Origin: Heliopora coerulea
Lineage: Eukaryota > Cnidaria > Anthozoa > Scleralcyonacea > Helioporidae
Direction: 5' to 3'
DNA length: 64,000 nucleotides
Assembly: GCA_030142905.1 (NCBI GenBank)
Contig: JASJOG010000162.1
Coordinates: forward strand, 143,501-207,500
Shown here: positions 22,710-30,790 of the stretch, piece after piece
Layout: every line of letters begins with the position of its first letter
How positions within the stretch are numbered: position 1 is the first letter of the stretch
The notes under the pieces: model-generated
The model's input: only the letters and a program-made list of their open reading frames with translations
Databases searched by the model: none
Told to the model about the DNA's origin: nothing
Translations under genes and position numbers: made by a program

Positions 22710-23057
22710 TCAACAGTCATAAAAAATCAAAAATTCTTGCCCATTAATTTTCAAATCTTTTTTATTATTAATTCTATATTTTATACTTCCCGCATTTTTA
22801 TTAAAATTTTTTGCAGCAGATCCAAGACTTTTAAAATTTAAGATTTCACCAGTTGCTCTATTTATAGCTATTACTGGGACTGGGTTTTTCATTTTTTCTC
22901 TACAATATTTCTCATACTTTTCATTTGGTTTGCTTATTTCAAATCTAAGCATTTCTTCAAGTTGATTTTTGTTAAAAGTTTTATAATATTTTATTTTTCT
23001 TTCTCTTGCAATATTCCACAATTGTTTAAATGTTTTGTGTTGATAATGTTTTCCCAT
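22710..23057 (-). CDS. NUMOD1-like DNA-binding protein (Polinton)
   Basis: 115 residues. The N-terminus (residues 5-40, KTFKQLWNIARERKIKYYK...NQLEEMLRFEIS) resembles a SAP/Rho-N-type helix pair. The C-terminal half (PVIAINRATGEILNFKSLGSAAKNFN...SIKYRINN) resembles a NUMOD1 helix-turn-helix repeat (V..I...TGE...F.S...AA......I...I). These repeats normally accompany GIY-YIG or HNH homing endonucleases; no nuclease domain is present. Start context is CTTAAATAAATG. Possible roles are DNA binding in replication or regulation; this is inference. Confidence 0.6.
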   Translation of the reverse strand: MGKHYQHKTFKQLWNIARERKIKYYKTFNKNQLEEMLRFEISKPNEKYEKYCREKMKNPVPVIAINRATGEILNFKSLGSAAKNFNKNAGSIKYRINNKKDLKINGQEFLIFYDC

Positions 23058-23091
23058 TTATTTAAGATAAATTTTTTTTTAAAGAAAAATT

Positions 23092-23494
23092 TTATAAAAA
23101 TTTATAAACTATGTAGCCTCCTGAAAGTCCAACCAGAAAAAAAGCAACATTTTGATATTCTTTCATTTCATCAGAAGGTTCATAATAATCTTTTAATTTT
23201 GGTGGTTCCCTGTCATTTTCTTCATTTTCAAGAGATTTTAAACGATTATTAATTTCAGCAAGATTTTTCAAAGACATATTTGTTTTATTTATATCAGCAT
23301 TTGCATCAGATAATTGCTGTCTTAATTTTTCAATTTCTTCTTTTCTTTTTACTTGCTCCTCATACCATTTTTCCTTTGCTTCACTAAGTTTTTCCATTGC
23401 TTCATTATGTCTTTTTATCTCTTTTTCACATCCAGAATGATTTAGCACCTGCAAAAGCAACTGCATTAAATAATCCACCAACTACTGTTTCCAT
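23092..23494 (-). pseudogene. Coiled-coil, C-terminally membrane-anchored virion protein candidate, frameshifted
   Basis: The conserved start context TATAAATAAATG places the start at 23494, but that frame runs only 22 codons to a TGA at 23426-23428. The long frame (23092 to about 23450) encodes EIKRHNEAMEKLSEAKEKWYEE... with heptad-like charged repeats (predicted coiled coil, about residues 20-90 of the open frame). A conserved-looking PSDEMKEYQ segment and a C-terminal hydrophobic span (NVAFFLVGLSGGYIVYKFL) follow. The first frame also gives a small, hydrophobic N-terminus (METVVGGLFNAVAF). Both pieces would make sense joined, so a frameshift near 23430-23460 is likely. Function unknown; the membrane span suggests a virion membrane or vertex role. 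Confidence 0.6.
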
Positions 23495-23517
23495 TTATTT
23501 ATACATTTTCTCATTTT

Positions 23518-23751
23518 TTATGATTTGAATGGATCAGAAGGAATCCACTTTTTGTCTTGAGCATATTTAACTGCAAGCGATGATAATCCAACAGCTGCTG
23601 CAAGTTTTAAAGTAGGAACTAAACTAGATGGAGTTGATAAACCATCACTAATTACTTTTCTTGATATCATTCCAACTCCAACAGCACCCAATGTAATTAT
23701 TGTAGAATCATATAATTCATTCATAACTTCTTTTCTATTCATTTCACCCAT
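23518..23751 (-). CDS. Small hydrophobic protein (Polinton)
   Basis: 77 residues beginning MGEMNRKEVMNELYDS, with two hydrophobic stretches (STIITLGAVGVGMIS, about 16-30, and LVPTLKLAAAVGLSSLAVKYA, about 44-64). The start is preceded by TGTATAAATAA. It sits between two other membrane-protein genes on the same strand. Family not recognised; a small virion membrane or matrix protein is plausible. Confidence 0.6.
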   Translation of the reverse strand: MGEMNRKEVMNELYDSTIITLGAVGVGMISRKVISDGLSTPSSLVPTLKLAAAVGLSSLAVKYAQDKKWIPSDPFKS

Positions 23752-23802
23752 TTATTTATACATATAAAAAAAAAATTTTTGTAAAATTTATTTTACAAAT
23801 TT

Positions 23803-24357
23803 TCATAGGTTTTCAATACATGACTTACTAGTTGGTGGATTACATTTAGTAATTTCATAATCATTTTTATTTATGATATTAACTTTTTTGTTTTTACTTT
23901 CACTTTCACTTGCAGCTTTGCTGAAGCTTTGCTTCTGAGGACTTCGTCCGATGCTGAGTCCGAAGAACGATCGCTCATTTTGTTCACTAAGTTTGCTTTG
24001 CTCAGTTTCACTTCGCTCAGTTTCACTACGTTCAAGTCTTTTGTCGCTTTTATATGCATAATATAGACCTCCAAGTGCAGCAACAATTGTCACACCACCA
24101 ACAAAATACCTGAAATCTACATAATCATTTATTTCTTTTGTAAAACTACGGTCGCTTTGCTCAAGTTCGTGGTCTGCTTCACGTTCTCTTCGCTCAGATT
24201 CTCTTTGTCTTGCTTTTCTTTCTTTTGCTTCTTTTGAAATTTTTGCTAATTTTTTTCCCAATTCAACTTTTCTTGGGTCTTTTGCTTTTTCATCTGCTTG
24301 CAGCTTTGCTGATTTTTCAACTGCTGTTACTTTATTTGTTTTACTGTCTTCACTCAT
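23803..24357 (-). CDS. Charged single-span membrane protein with SETE repeats (Polinton)
   Basis: 184 residues. A lysine/arginine/glutamate-rich N-terminal region (about 1-75) is followed by one membrane span (YFVGGVTIVAALGGLYYAY, about 83-101) and a cytoplasmic-type tail with a repeated LERSETERSETEQSKLSEQ motif. At the DNA level, 23913-23949 packs four perfect tri-loop mini-hairpins into 37 bp, so part of the tail looks like inserted hairpins. Start context TTATAAATAAATG. Function unknown. Confidence 0.6.
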   Translation of the reverse strand: MSEDSKTNKVTAVEKSAKLQADEKAKDPRKVELGKKLAKISKEAKERKARQRESERREREADHELEQSDRSFTKEINDYVDFRYFVGGVTIVAALGGLYYAYKSDKRLERSETERSETEQSKLSEQNERSFFGLSIGRSPQKQSFSKAASESESKNKKVNIINKNDYEITKCNPPTSKSCIENL

Positions 24358-24378
24358 TTATTTATAATTTTTTTATTC

Positions 24379-24654
24379 AAAAGTTATTTAAAATTTATTC
24401 AAGTTATTCATAAGTAAAATTAAATAGATTCAAATAAAAAACAAGTAAATTTTTTTATTTAAAACAGCTTTGCTGTCATGCTTCACGTTATTTAAAAGTT
24501 ATTTAAAATTTATTTAAAAGTTATTCAAAGTTATTCATAAGTAAAATTAAATAGATTCAAATAAAAAACAAGTAAATTTTAAATAGCCACAAACAGCAAA
24601 GCTGCGGCAAGCGGTTATTTAAAATTATTTAAAATTTATTCAAAATTTATTTAG
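24379..24654. repeat. Non-coding AT-rich direct repeats in the Polinton
   Basis: The only sizeable gene-free gap inside the minus-strand block. A unit of about 50 bp (GTTATTCATAAGTAAAATTA...AACAAGTAAATTT) occurs at about 24403-24452 and again at about 24530-24579, surrounded by TTATTTAAAATTTATT repeats. Two mini-hairpins (ACAGC-TTT-GCTGT at 24464-24476 and CAGC-AAA-GCTG at 24594-24604) sit next to the copies. It could be a regulatory, packaging or replication site, or simply decayed sequence. Confidence 0.7.
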
Positions 24655-25836
24655 TTATTTAGTTATATATTTTAATATTTCATCTTCGTCAAAATCAACA
24701 CCATATTTTTTACAAAGAAGATAATGGTTTAAAACAATTTCTGGATATTTCATTTTTCTTGTTGAAATATATACATATAATATTTCTCCATCCATTTTTC
24801 CGTGGTCTTTATTTTTTGATCCAAGATAAAATTTCATATTTGGAGTGTGATGCTTTCTAGCGCTTGTATAAAAAGAAACAATTTCTTTTCCATTCACATA
24901 AAGATTTCCTTTTTTTACACCGCAGAGATTACCTTGATCCCAATGAACAGAAAGACATATTAATTTGTTTATTTGAGTTGCATTTGCTTTCAATTGCCAT
25001 CTGTCATTTGAAATTGAATAAACGGATGAATTTGTGATATATAATAATGAATTACGATAAGAAATACCAAAATTAGAAGGATCTGGTTGACTTGCTGTTT
25101 CATTATCTACGATTTTAAACAACGAAACCTCATTGTTAGACGAATTTAATGATTTTAAACCATATACAAAATAAAAATTCAAGTGTTGATTGCTTAAAAT
25201 ATCTTGTGTACTAACTAAATGTAAATTGTTGCTATTTGATATAAGATTAGTGTGGTATTGAACACAATAAAAATTATTATTAATTGTAGATTTTTTGAAA
25301 AATGGTTGTTTGTTTGGATCATCTTGATTGAAAATCCAATCTTTTTTTCTTGACAAATTTAAAAGTTTTTCAACCTTTTTATCACTTCCAGTGTATTCAA
25401 TATAATCATCATCATCTTTAACTTCAAAAATTCCTAAATCATCCATTTGTAAATTATAAATACACGACAACGAAGTTGTCACAATATCATTTCTCAAAGC
25501 TTTAGTTTTGCCATCAACGTATTTTTTATTCACAACATGATAATTAGAAGAAGGAGAATAATTTGCAGCGTGAACAATATGATTATTTCCCATATCCAAA
25601 TCTCCTGTCATTGTTCCACCAGATAAAGATAATTTGGAATCAACATATGATTTATTTGTTAAATCAGTATTTCCAGATGGTGTTGCACTGGAAATTACTT
25701 TATAAGAAAGCATATTCAAATTTCCATGCATTGTTCCGCCAGATAAATATAATTTTTTATCAAATTCTTTTAATAAAAATTTTTTTTGACTTTGTGTTTT
25801 TGAACTAAAATCATCATCATCAAATATAACACTCAT
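24655..25836 (-). CDS. Fibre-like receptor-binding protein, paralogue 2
   Basis: 393 residues. Residues about 25-110 contain two repeats of the form LSGGTMTGDLDMGNNHI...(N)KKYVD, a beta-structured stalk unit seen in phage and viral fibre proteins. The remainder is a predicted beta-sandwich lectin-like (ConA/LamG-type) head, with WIFNQDDPNKQPFF, LICLSVHWDQG, NLYVNGKEIVSFY and a terminal GEILYVYISTRKMKYPEI...YLLCKKYGVD segment. It shares architecture and C-terminal motifs with the neighbouring gene at 25860-27332 and is probably a tandem duplicate. Likely role: attachment of the particle to host cells (inference from architecture). Start context TGTATAAATAAATG. Confidence 0.75.
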   Translation of the reverse strand: MSVIFDDDDFSSKTQSQKKFLLKEFDKKLYLSGGTMHGNLNMLSYKVISSATPSGNTDLTNKSYVDSKLSLSGGTMTGDLDMGNNHIVHAANYSPSSNYHVVNKKYVDGKTKALRNDIVTTSLSCIYNLQMDDLGIFEVKDDDDYIEYTGSDKKVEKLLNLSRKKDWIFNQDDPNKQPFFKKSTINNNFYCVQYHTNLISNSNNLHLVSTQDILSNQHLNFYFVYGLKSLNSSNNEVSLFKIVDNETASQPDPSNFGISYRNSLLYITNSSVYSISNDRWQLKANATQINKLICLSVHWDQGNLCGVKKGNLYVNGKEIVSFYTSARKHHTPNMKFYLGSKNKDHGKMDGEILYVYISTRKMKYPEIVLNHYLLCKKYGVDFDEDEILKYITK

Positions 25837-25859
25837 TTATTTATACAATTAAATTAATT

Positions 25860-27332
25860 TCATGATATATTTATTGAATCATGATCAACATTGTATAAAT
25901 TACAAAGAACATAATGATAAAACAAAATTTCTTTTTCTGTCATTTTTTCATGTTTCAAAACTGAAAAGAAAGACATGCTTCCATCAAAAGGTGAATTTGT
26001 GCTGTTTTTTATATCTCCAATTGTTAAAGCTGTGCTGCCTGAAACAGTTTTCGATGTAAAAGATGTTAACTTTTTTCCATTACAATAAACAAAACTTTCA
26101 TTATCTTTTGGTGTTGTATACATATCCCAATGAATACTCAAACATATCCATTTATTGAAAACTCCAGCATTGGCTTTTGATTGAAAAGTAGCAATTGGTG
26201 TCTTATGATTTACAGCATTTGAACCAATACAGATAAAATTAGCACTATCTCCAGAAATAACTAATTCTTTTGTGGATGGATTTGCAAAACAAACAAATTT
26301 ATCATAACCTCCATTATCATGTCCAAAAATTCCTCCTTTTAACCAATCACTTCCAGATGAAGGAACAGAATTCAATTTATAAACAACAAAAACATTTACA
26401 ATATCTTTTTTTCCTGATATGGTTCCCGATATCGGATTAATGTTGGAATCTGAAATCATTCTGCTGTTGGTTCCATTAAATTTTAAAAAATATTTATTAT
26501 TTTCTTTTTCATTTTCTAAACACAAAGAAGGTTGAAGACTTTTTGTTGTTTGTTTAAAATTTTTTCCTTCAATTCCATAATCAATTAATTCTTTAACTTT
26601 TCCTCCATTTCTTTCAAACAATAAATCATAAACTGAATTATATTCAATGAAATATAAATTATGAAATTTCAAAGAAAAATTATCTTTCAAAATTGAAAAA
26701 CTAACATCTTTTTTGAGAATGTTTAAACTATTAGAAATATGGTCGTTGACGTATTTCTTCCTCGCTAAATGTGTTTCAAGTGTAGGATTTGTTGAAGAAA
26801 TAATTTTATTACTTCCAATTGTAACATCACCTGTCAATGTTCCGCCAGTTAGGGATAATTTTTTAGAATCTTGATTATCTACATATTTTTTTTTTGCTAA
26901 ATGTTTTTCACCCGTAGGATCTGAAGTTGTTAGAATTTTATGATTTCCCATGCTAATATTTCCTGACATTGTTCCACCAGTTAAGGATAATTTTCTAGAA
27001 TCTTGATCATCTACATATTTTTTTCTAGAAAGGTCTTTATCACTTGAAGGATTCACATTTGTTGTAATTTTATTAGGGCCCATATCAATATTTCCTCTCA
27101 TTGTACCTCCTCTTCTTGATAGATAATCTACATCTGTGTGTCTTCTTACTAAATCATCTACATATTTTTTTCTAGCAAGGTGTTCTCTTTTTGTTGGGTC
27201 AACTGATGTTATGATATGGTTTGAACCCATGTTAATATCTCCTGTCATATCCCCTCCTGTTGTTGGTAAACCTCCTGTTGTTATATCGTGTACGTTATCA
27301 TTAACTTTTTCATATCCATAGAATAAACTCAT
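25860..27332 (-). CDS. Fibre-like receptor-binding protein, paralogue 1
   Basis: 490 residues. Four stalk repeats (about 21-60, 72-112, 116-153, 158-196) each read GGTM(T/S)G(D/N)I.MG.NKI......LARKKYVDD. The C-terminal 290 residues form a predicted lectin-like beta sandwich with NKYFLKFNGTNSRM, KWICLSIHWDMY, FVYCNGKKLTSF and DGSMSFFSVLKHEKMTEKEI...YHYVLCNLYNVD. The stop of the penton gene (27333-27335) touches this ATG with no gap, so the shared ATAAAATAAATG acts as stop, possible promoter and start. It is probably a trimeric fibre for host attachment. The intact frame suggests recent function. Confidence 0.78.
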   Translation of the reverse strand: MSLFYGYEKVNDNVHDITTGGLPTTGGDMTGDINMGSNHIITSVDPTKREHLARKKYVDDLVRRHTDVDYLSRRGGTMRGNIDMGPNKITTNVNPSSDKDLSRKKYVDDQDSRKLSLTGGTMSGNISMGNHKILTTSDPTGEKHLAKKKYVDNQDSKKLSLTGGTLTGDVTIGSNKIISSTNPTLETHLARKKYVNDHISNSLNILKKDVSFSILKDNFSLKFHNLYFIEYNSVYDLLFERNGGKVKELIDYGIEGKNFKQTTKSLQPSLCLENEKENNKYFLKFNGTNSRMISDSNINPISGTISGKKDIVNVFVVYKLNSVPSSGSDWLKGGIFGHDNGGYDKFVCFANPSTKELVISGDSANFICIGSNAVNHKTPIATFQSKANAGVFNKWICLSIHWDMYTTPKDNESFVYCNGKKLTSFTSKTVSGSTALTIGDIKNSTNSPFDGSMSFFSVLKHEKMTEKEILFYHYVLCNLYNVDHDSINIS

Positions 27333-28046
27333 TTATTTTATAATAATTTCCAATAAAACATTTCCAATAGATGATGAACCACTACCACGCTTCACGACAA
27401 CTTCGTTGTTTCCTTCCACTTTGAATATTAACTCATTATAAATTCCATTTGATAATTTTATTCCTCCTCCCGGTCCTGTTTCTTCAGGTGGATAAATTTT
27501 TGAGACACTTCCTTTTAGTGTTTGTTCTGTTGTTATTGGAATTTGAATAAGAATGTCACTTCTTTTACCATCTACAAAATTTTTACTTTTATCAATCATA
27601 TTACAGCTTATGTTTACATATTCCAAGTTGTTATTAATATTTACCTCGCTGTCACTCTCTGTTAATGTATTTGCTTGTATAACTTTATTTTCTGGAAATC
27701 CTATGATTGGTCCAAATGTTTGTAAATTTAATGTTTTATCTGATTTTATTGTACATTTTCCAGAAAAATCAATTTGTTCTAATTCTATTTTCCCAACATT
27801 TTCAAATTCAGTTTTTAAAATATTAAAGGTATAATATCCATCTTTAAAGTTAACTTTTCTGTTAGCACCTTGTGTATCATAAGTATAATGATGAATATTT
27901 TTATCCAAATTATCATAATTCCAAAAAATACTTACTGACTTTACAAACATTTTATGGCAATTGTTTAATATAATTGGTTCATCTAATGAAATTACTTTAT
28001 TAGAGTTTTCATCTTTTGTTATGAAGATTTTTAAAGATATTGTCAT
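27333..28046 (-). CDS. Penton/minor capsid protein candidate (single jelly roll)
   Basis: 237 residues with no membrane span and a high beta content. Its layout follows Polinton minor capsid proteins: an N-terminal strand with EPIILNNCHKMFVKSVSIFWNYDN, then GYYTFNILKTEF, IKSDKTLNLQTFGPIIGFPENKV, EVNINNNLEYVNISCNMIDKSKNF, ILIQIPI and a closing ELIFKVEGN...VLLEIIIK. In the family this forms the pentameric vertices. It is directly upstream of the two fibre genes, consistent with fibre attachment at the vertex. Start context TTATAAAATAAATG. Assignment rests on motif order and context; structure prediction would confirm it. Confidence 0.72.
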   Translation of the reverse strand: MTISLKIFITKDENSNKVISLDEPIILNNCHKMFVKSVSIFWNYDNLDKNIHHYTYDTQGANRKVNFKDGYYTFNILKTEFENVGKIELEQIDFSGKCTIKSDKTLNLQTFGPIIGFPENKVIQANTLTESDSEVNINNNLEYVNISCNMIDKSKNFVDGKRSDILIQIPITTEQTLKGSVSKIYPPEETGPGGGIKLSNGIYNELIFKVEGNNEVVVKRGSGSSSIGNVLLEIIIK

Positions 28047-28097
28047 TTATTTTATAATATATTTTATAATATATATTTTGATTCGAAACTTTGTTTC

Positions 28098-28637
28098 TCA
28101 GAGCACGTACCGTGCAATTAAAATTCCACCAACAATCGATAAAGATAAAATAATAAAAGATTCGCTTTTCATAGTATTTTTTGATGATGTTGAAAAGTTA
28201 TTTAAAGGTTTTTGTAATTTATTATTTTTTAAAGGTTTTTGTGATTTATCTAAAGGTTTTTGTGATTGATCTAAATTTTCAAGTTTTTTTAATTCAATGT
28301 TGTGTTGTTTAACATCTTTTGTGTTGGATACTCCATAATAATTTAAATTTTTATTAATTCCAAAAACCATATTTTCATCAGAAACTTTTAATTTGTTATT
28401 ATATCCTTCAATAGGATTTTTTAAAATAATTAAAGATGATGGAATTAACCATAAAGTTGGACTTATAGCAGTATTTAAAACCACATTAGTTGACGAAATT
28501 GCTTGATTCATATTATTAATCCATGTTGTCATATCATAATTTATTATAGAATCTTCAAAAATTTGTCTAAAAACTTTTTGTGTTTCTAAAGCTGAAGCTC
28601 TATTTGAAACAATACTTTGTCTTGTTCTCGCTTGTGC
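28098..28637 (-). CDS. In-frame downstream segment with C-terminal membrane span
   Basis: The frame is open from immediately after the TAA that ends the 28638-29630 gene; the first ATG inside it is at 28532 (144 residues). It lacks the element's usual TAAATAAATG start. The product has a helical beginning (NRASALETQKVFRQIFEDS, encoded before the ATG), lysine-glutamine repeats (QSQKPLDKSQKPLKN) and a C-terminal hydrophobic span (SFIILSLSIVGGILIARYVL). It is therefore either the readthrough or lost C-terminal part of the upstream protein or a separate gene from 28532. At 28085-28115, just after it, lie two mini-hairpins. Confidence 0.6.
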   Translation of the reverse strand, partial: AQARTRQSIVSNRASALETQKVFRQIFEDSIINYDMTTWINNMNQAISSTNVVLNTAISPTLWLIPSSLIILKNPIEGYNNKLKVSDENMVFGINKNLNYYGVSNTKDVKQHNIELKKLENLDQSQKPLDKSQKPLKNNKLQKPLNNFSTSSKNTMKSESFIILSLSIVGGILIARYVL

Positions 28638-29630
28638 TTAAAGGATTGTATAAAGATATGCTTCAATGCTGTGATTTAATAATTCTGTTCCCTTTTTGAT
28701 TAATCCATCTGAAATTTTTGGAACAAATTTTTTGTAATCATTTTGTGTATCTCTAATTTGACCAGGACCGTGTTGATACCCCCTCCATGATGTAGTCATA
28801 TCAATTGCATGAGAATCTCCAATGTGTCTTTTTTTTCCTGAAATTTCTTGCCATGTCCATTTTGGATAGTGATCTTTTAAAAAACCAGCATTAAATTTAT
28901 AAAATGTTTTATCATCACCATTTCTCAATTGCCACATAATTCTTCTAACTGTAAAATATAGATGAAATCTCATAAATGATGTAATTTGTTTTGGAACATC
29001 AGCTGAAAATAATAAATGTTGTATTGAAATTCCACATCCATAAGTTGCAATCCATGTTCCTATAATGCTTTGAAAATATGACTCATTAAGTGACCATTTT
29101 GCATTATCATCTGTAGTTATATTTAATCCGGGTAAATTACTTTGAAAATAATCTGTATTGTTTACATAAATCCTAAACTGATTTATAGGATAACTTAAAA
29201 CATATTGTGTAGGAAATTCATCCCAATAATATGATTTTCCAGTATAACCAACATGTCTTTTTCCTCTTGGTAATTCTTGTATACTTCCACCAAGTTTCCA
29301 AATTTTTGGAAAGTGAGGTTTTGGTTTATTTATTGTTAAATACTTTGTCATATTTGGATCATTTTTAAATGTATCTGAATTTATGTCTGTTGAAACATCG
29401 AGCCCCTGGCTCGCCGCTTCGCGGTTTTTGAAATATGTTATTGTTTTTTCCCAACTTCCATCTTTATTAATATCATGTTCAAAATAAAACTTTGACATGT
29501 CTGCATATGGATATTTTTTCAAAAAATTTTCTTTAAACTTTTTATCTAAAATTTTTCTTTCATTAACCACAAAATCATAATTTTTTCCATAATATTTTTT
29601 CTCAGCTTTTTCAATGTCAGTTGAAGTCAT
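28638..29630 (-). CDS. Conserved-looking structural protein candidate, 330 aa (Polinton)
   Basis: 330 residues, first gene of the minus-strand block, transcribed away from the integrase. No family is recognised with confidence. Features: a charged N-terminus; two tandem-like motifs, ELPRGKRHVGYTGKSYYWDEF (about 118-138) and EISGKKRHIGDSHAIDMT, suggesting an internal repeat (KRH(V/I)G); tryptophan-rich segments (WSLNESYFQSIIGTWIATYGCG); and FHLYFTVRRIMWQL. No signal peptide or span. A pair of mini-hairpins (29401-29425) is inserted in-frame within the N-terminal third. It ends at a TAA that is followed by open in-frame coding to 28098. Start context AAAATAAATG. Confidence 0.6.
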   Translation of the reverse strand: MTSTDIEKAEKKYYGKNYDFVVNERKILDKKFKENFLKKYPYADMSKFYFEHDINKDGSWEKTITYFKNREAASQGLDVSTDINSDTFKNDPNMTKYLTINKPKPHFPKIWKLGGSIQELPRGKRHVGYTGKSYYWDEFPTQYVLSYPINQFRIYVNNTDYFQSNLPGLNITTDDNAKWSLNESYFQSIIGTWIATYGCGISIQHLLFSADVPKQITSFMRFHLYFTVRRIMWQLRNGDDKTFYKFNAGFLKDHYPKWTWQEISGKKRHIGDSHAIDMTTSWRGYQHGPGQIRDTQNDYKKFVPKISDGLIKKGTELLNHSIEAYLYTIL

Positions 29631-29657
29631 TTATTTTAATGACTATTATAAAAATAA
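29631..29657. promoter_or_regulatory. Divergent promoter gap
   Basis: Only 27 bp separate the divergent start codons at 29630 (minus) and 29658 (plus). Both sides read (T)ATAAAATAAATG-like. The whole control region of both blocks must lie here or overlap the coding sequence. Confidence 0.6.
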
Positions 29658-30785
29658 ATGAACACAAAAATGGATGAAAAAATGTTTGTTATTGAACAAG
29701 AGTTAAGAGATATTTATTACAACCCAGAAACAGGTTATCAATCTGCAGAAAGACTTTATCAAAAAGTAAAAGACAGACTTCCAAAGGGGTTAAACGTTAG
29801 TAGAAAAATTGTGCAAGACTGGTTAAAAACACAAGATACTTTTACAAGATACAAAGCAATTGTTAGAAGACATAAATTTCAAAAAACATTTGTTAAAGAC
29901 TTGGGAGACCAAATACAAATGGATTTAATTGATATGAAAAAATATAAAAAAGATAATGAAGATTATTACTGGATTCTTACAGCTGTTGAAATTTTGAGTA
30001 GATATGCATTTGCTATTCCTGTCTATAGAAAAGATACTTACAACATGACGTTAGCTGTTTCAAATTTGCTTAAAAAATTCAGAAAAAGATTTGGTAAATA
30101 TCCAAATGTAGCTCAATTTGATGAAGGAAAAGAATTTTATAATGTTGGCGTAAAGTGGTTATTGAAGGACCGTGATGTTGAATATTTTTCTTCTAAATCT
30201 GTTAAAAAAGCAGCTATAGTTGAAAGATTTAACCGAACTTTAAAAACATCCATGTGGAAATATTTCTACAACAATAAAACTTATAATTGGACCTCTGTTT
30301 TGAAAAAACTCGTAAATAATTATAATAATACTAAACACAGTGGTATATTAATGAAACCTGTTGATGTAAATGAGTCCAACAAAGACCAAGTGTGGAATAC
30401 ATTATATGGTTATCCATTGGGAGATTTACCTTTACCTAAATTCAAAATTGGTGATACTGTTAGGATTTCAAAATATAAGAATATCTTTAAAAAAGGTTAT
30501 GAAGCTAATTTTACAGAAGAAATTTTTAAAATTGTAAAAGTATTTAGAGGTGATCCAAACATGTATGAAGTGGAAGACCTTGAGGGAGAACCAATTATTG
30601 GGAAATTTTATGAACAGGAATTGTCTGCTGTGAATGATGTGAGTGATAAAGATCACTTATATAAAGTAGAGAAAATATTAAAAAGAAAAAAAGTGAAAGG
30701 AAAAAATATGGTGTTGGTAAAGTGGGAAGGTTATGACAATAAACATAACTCTTGGATTGAAGAAGAAAATATTCAAAATGTATAA
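29658..30785 (+). CDS. Retroviral-type integrase with C-terminal chromodomain
   Basis: 375 residues. An N-terminal helical region (1-75) is followed by an RVE/DDE core with D in QMDLIDM (about 94), D in AQFDEGKEFYN (about 154) and E in AAIVERFNRTLK (about 188). A small SH3-like region (FKIGDTVRIS, about 258-267) follows, then a chromodomain at the C-terminus (YKVEKILKRKKVKGKNMVLVKWEGYD...SWIEEENI, about 330-373) with the aromatic cage residues Y, W and W/Y. All catalytic residues are present. This protein inserts Polinton DNA with a 6-bp stagger, matching the TTTCAA duplication. The chromodomain would steer integration to methylated histones (family knowledge). Confidence 0.95.
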   Translation: MNTKMDEKMFVIEQELRDIYYNPETGYQSAERLYQKVKDRLPKGLNVSRKIVQDWLKTQDTFTRYKAIVRRHKFQKTFVKDLGDQIQMDLIDMKKYKKDNEDYYWILTAVEILSRYAFAIPVYRKDTYNMTLAVSNLLKKFRKRFGKYPNVAQFDEGKEFYNVGVKWLLKDRDVEYFSSKSVKKAAIVERFNRTLKTSMWKYFYNNKTYNWTSVLKKLVNNYNNTKHSGILMKPVDVNESNKDQVWNTLYGYPLGDLPLPKFKIGDTVRISKYKNIFKKGYEANFTEEIFKIVKVFRGDPNMYEVEDLEGEPIIGKFYEQELSAVNDVSDKDHLYKVEKILKRKKVKGKNMVLVKWEGYDNKHNSWIEEENIQNV

Positions 30786-30790
30786 AATAA

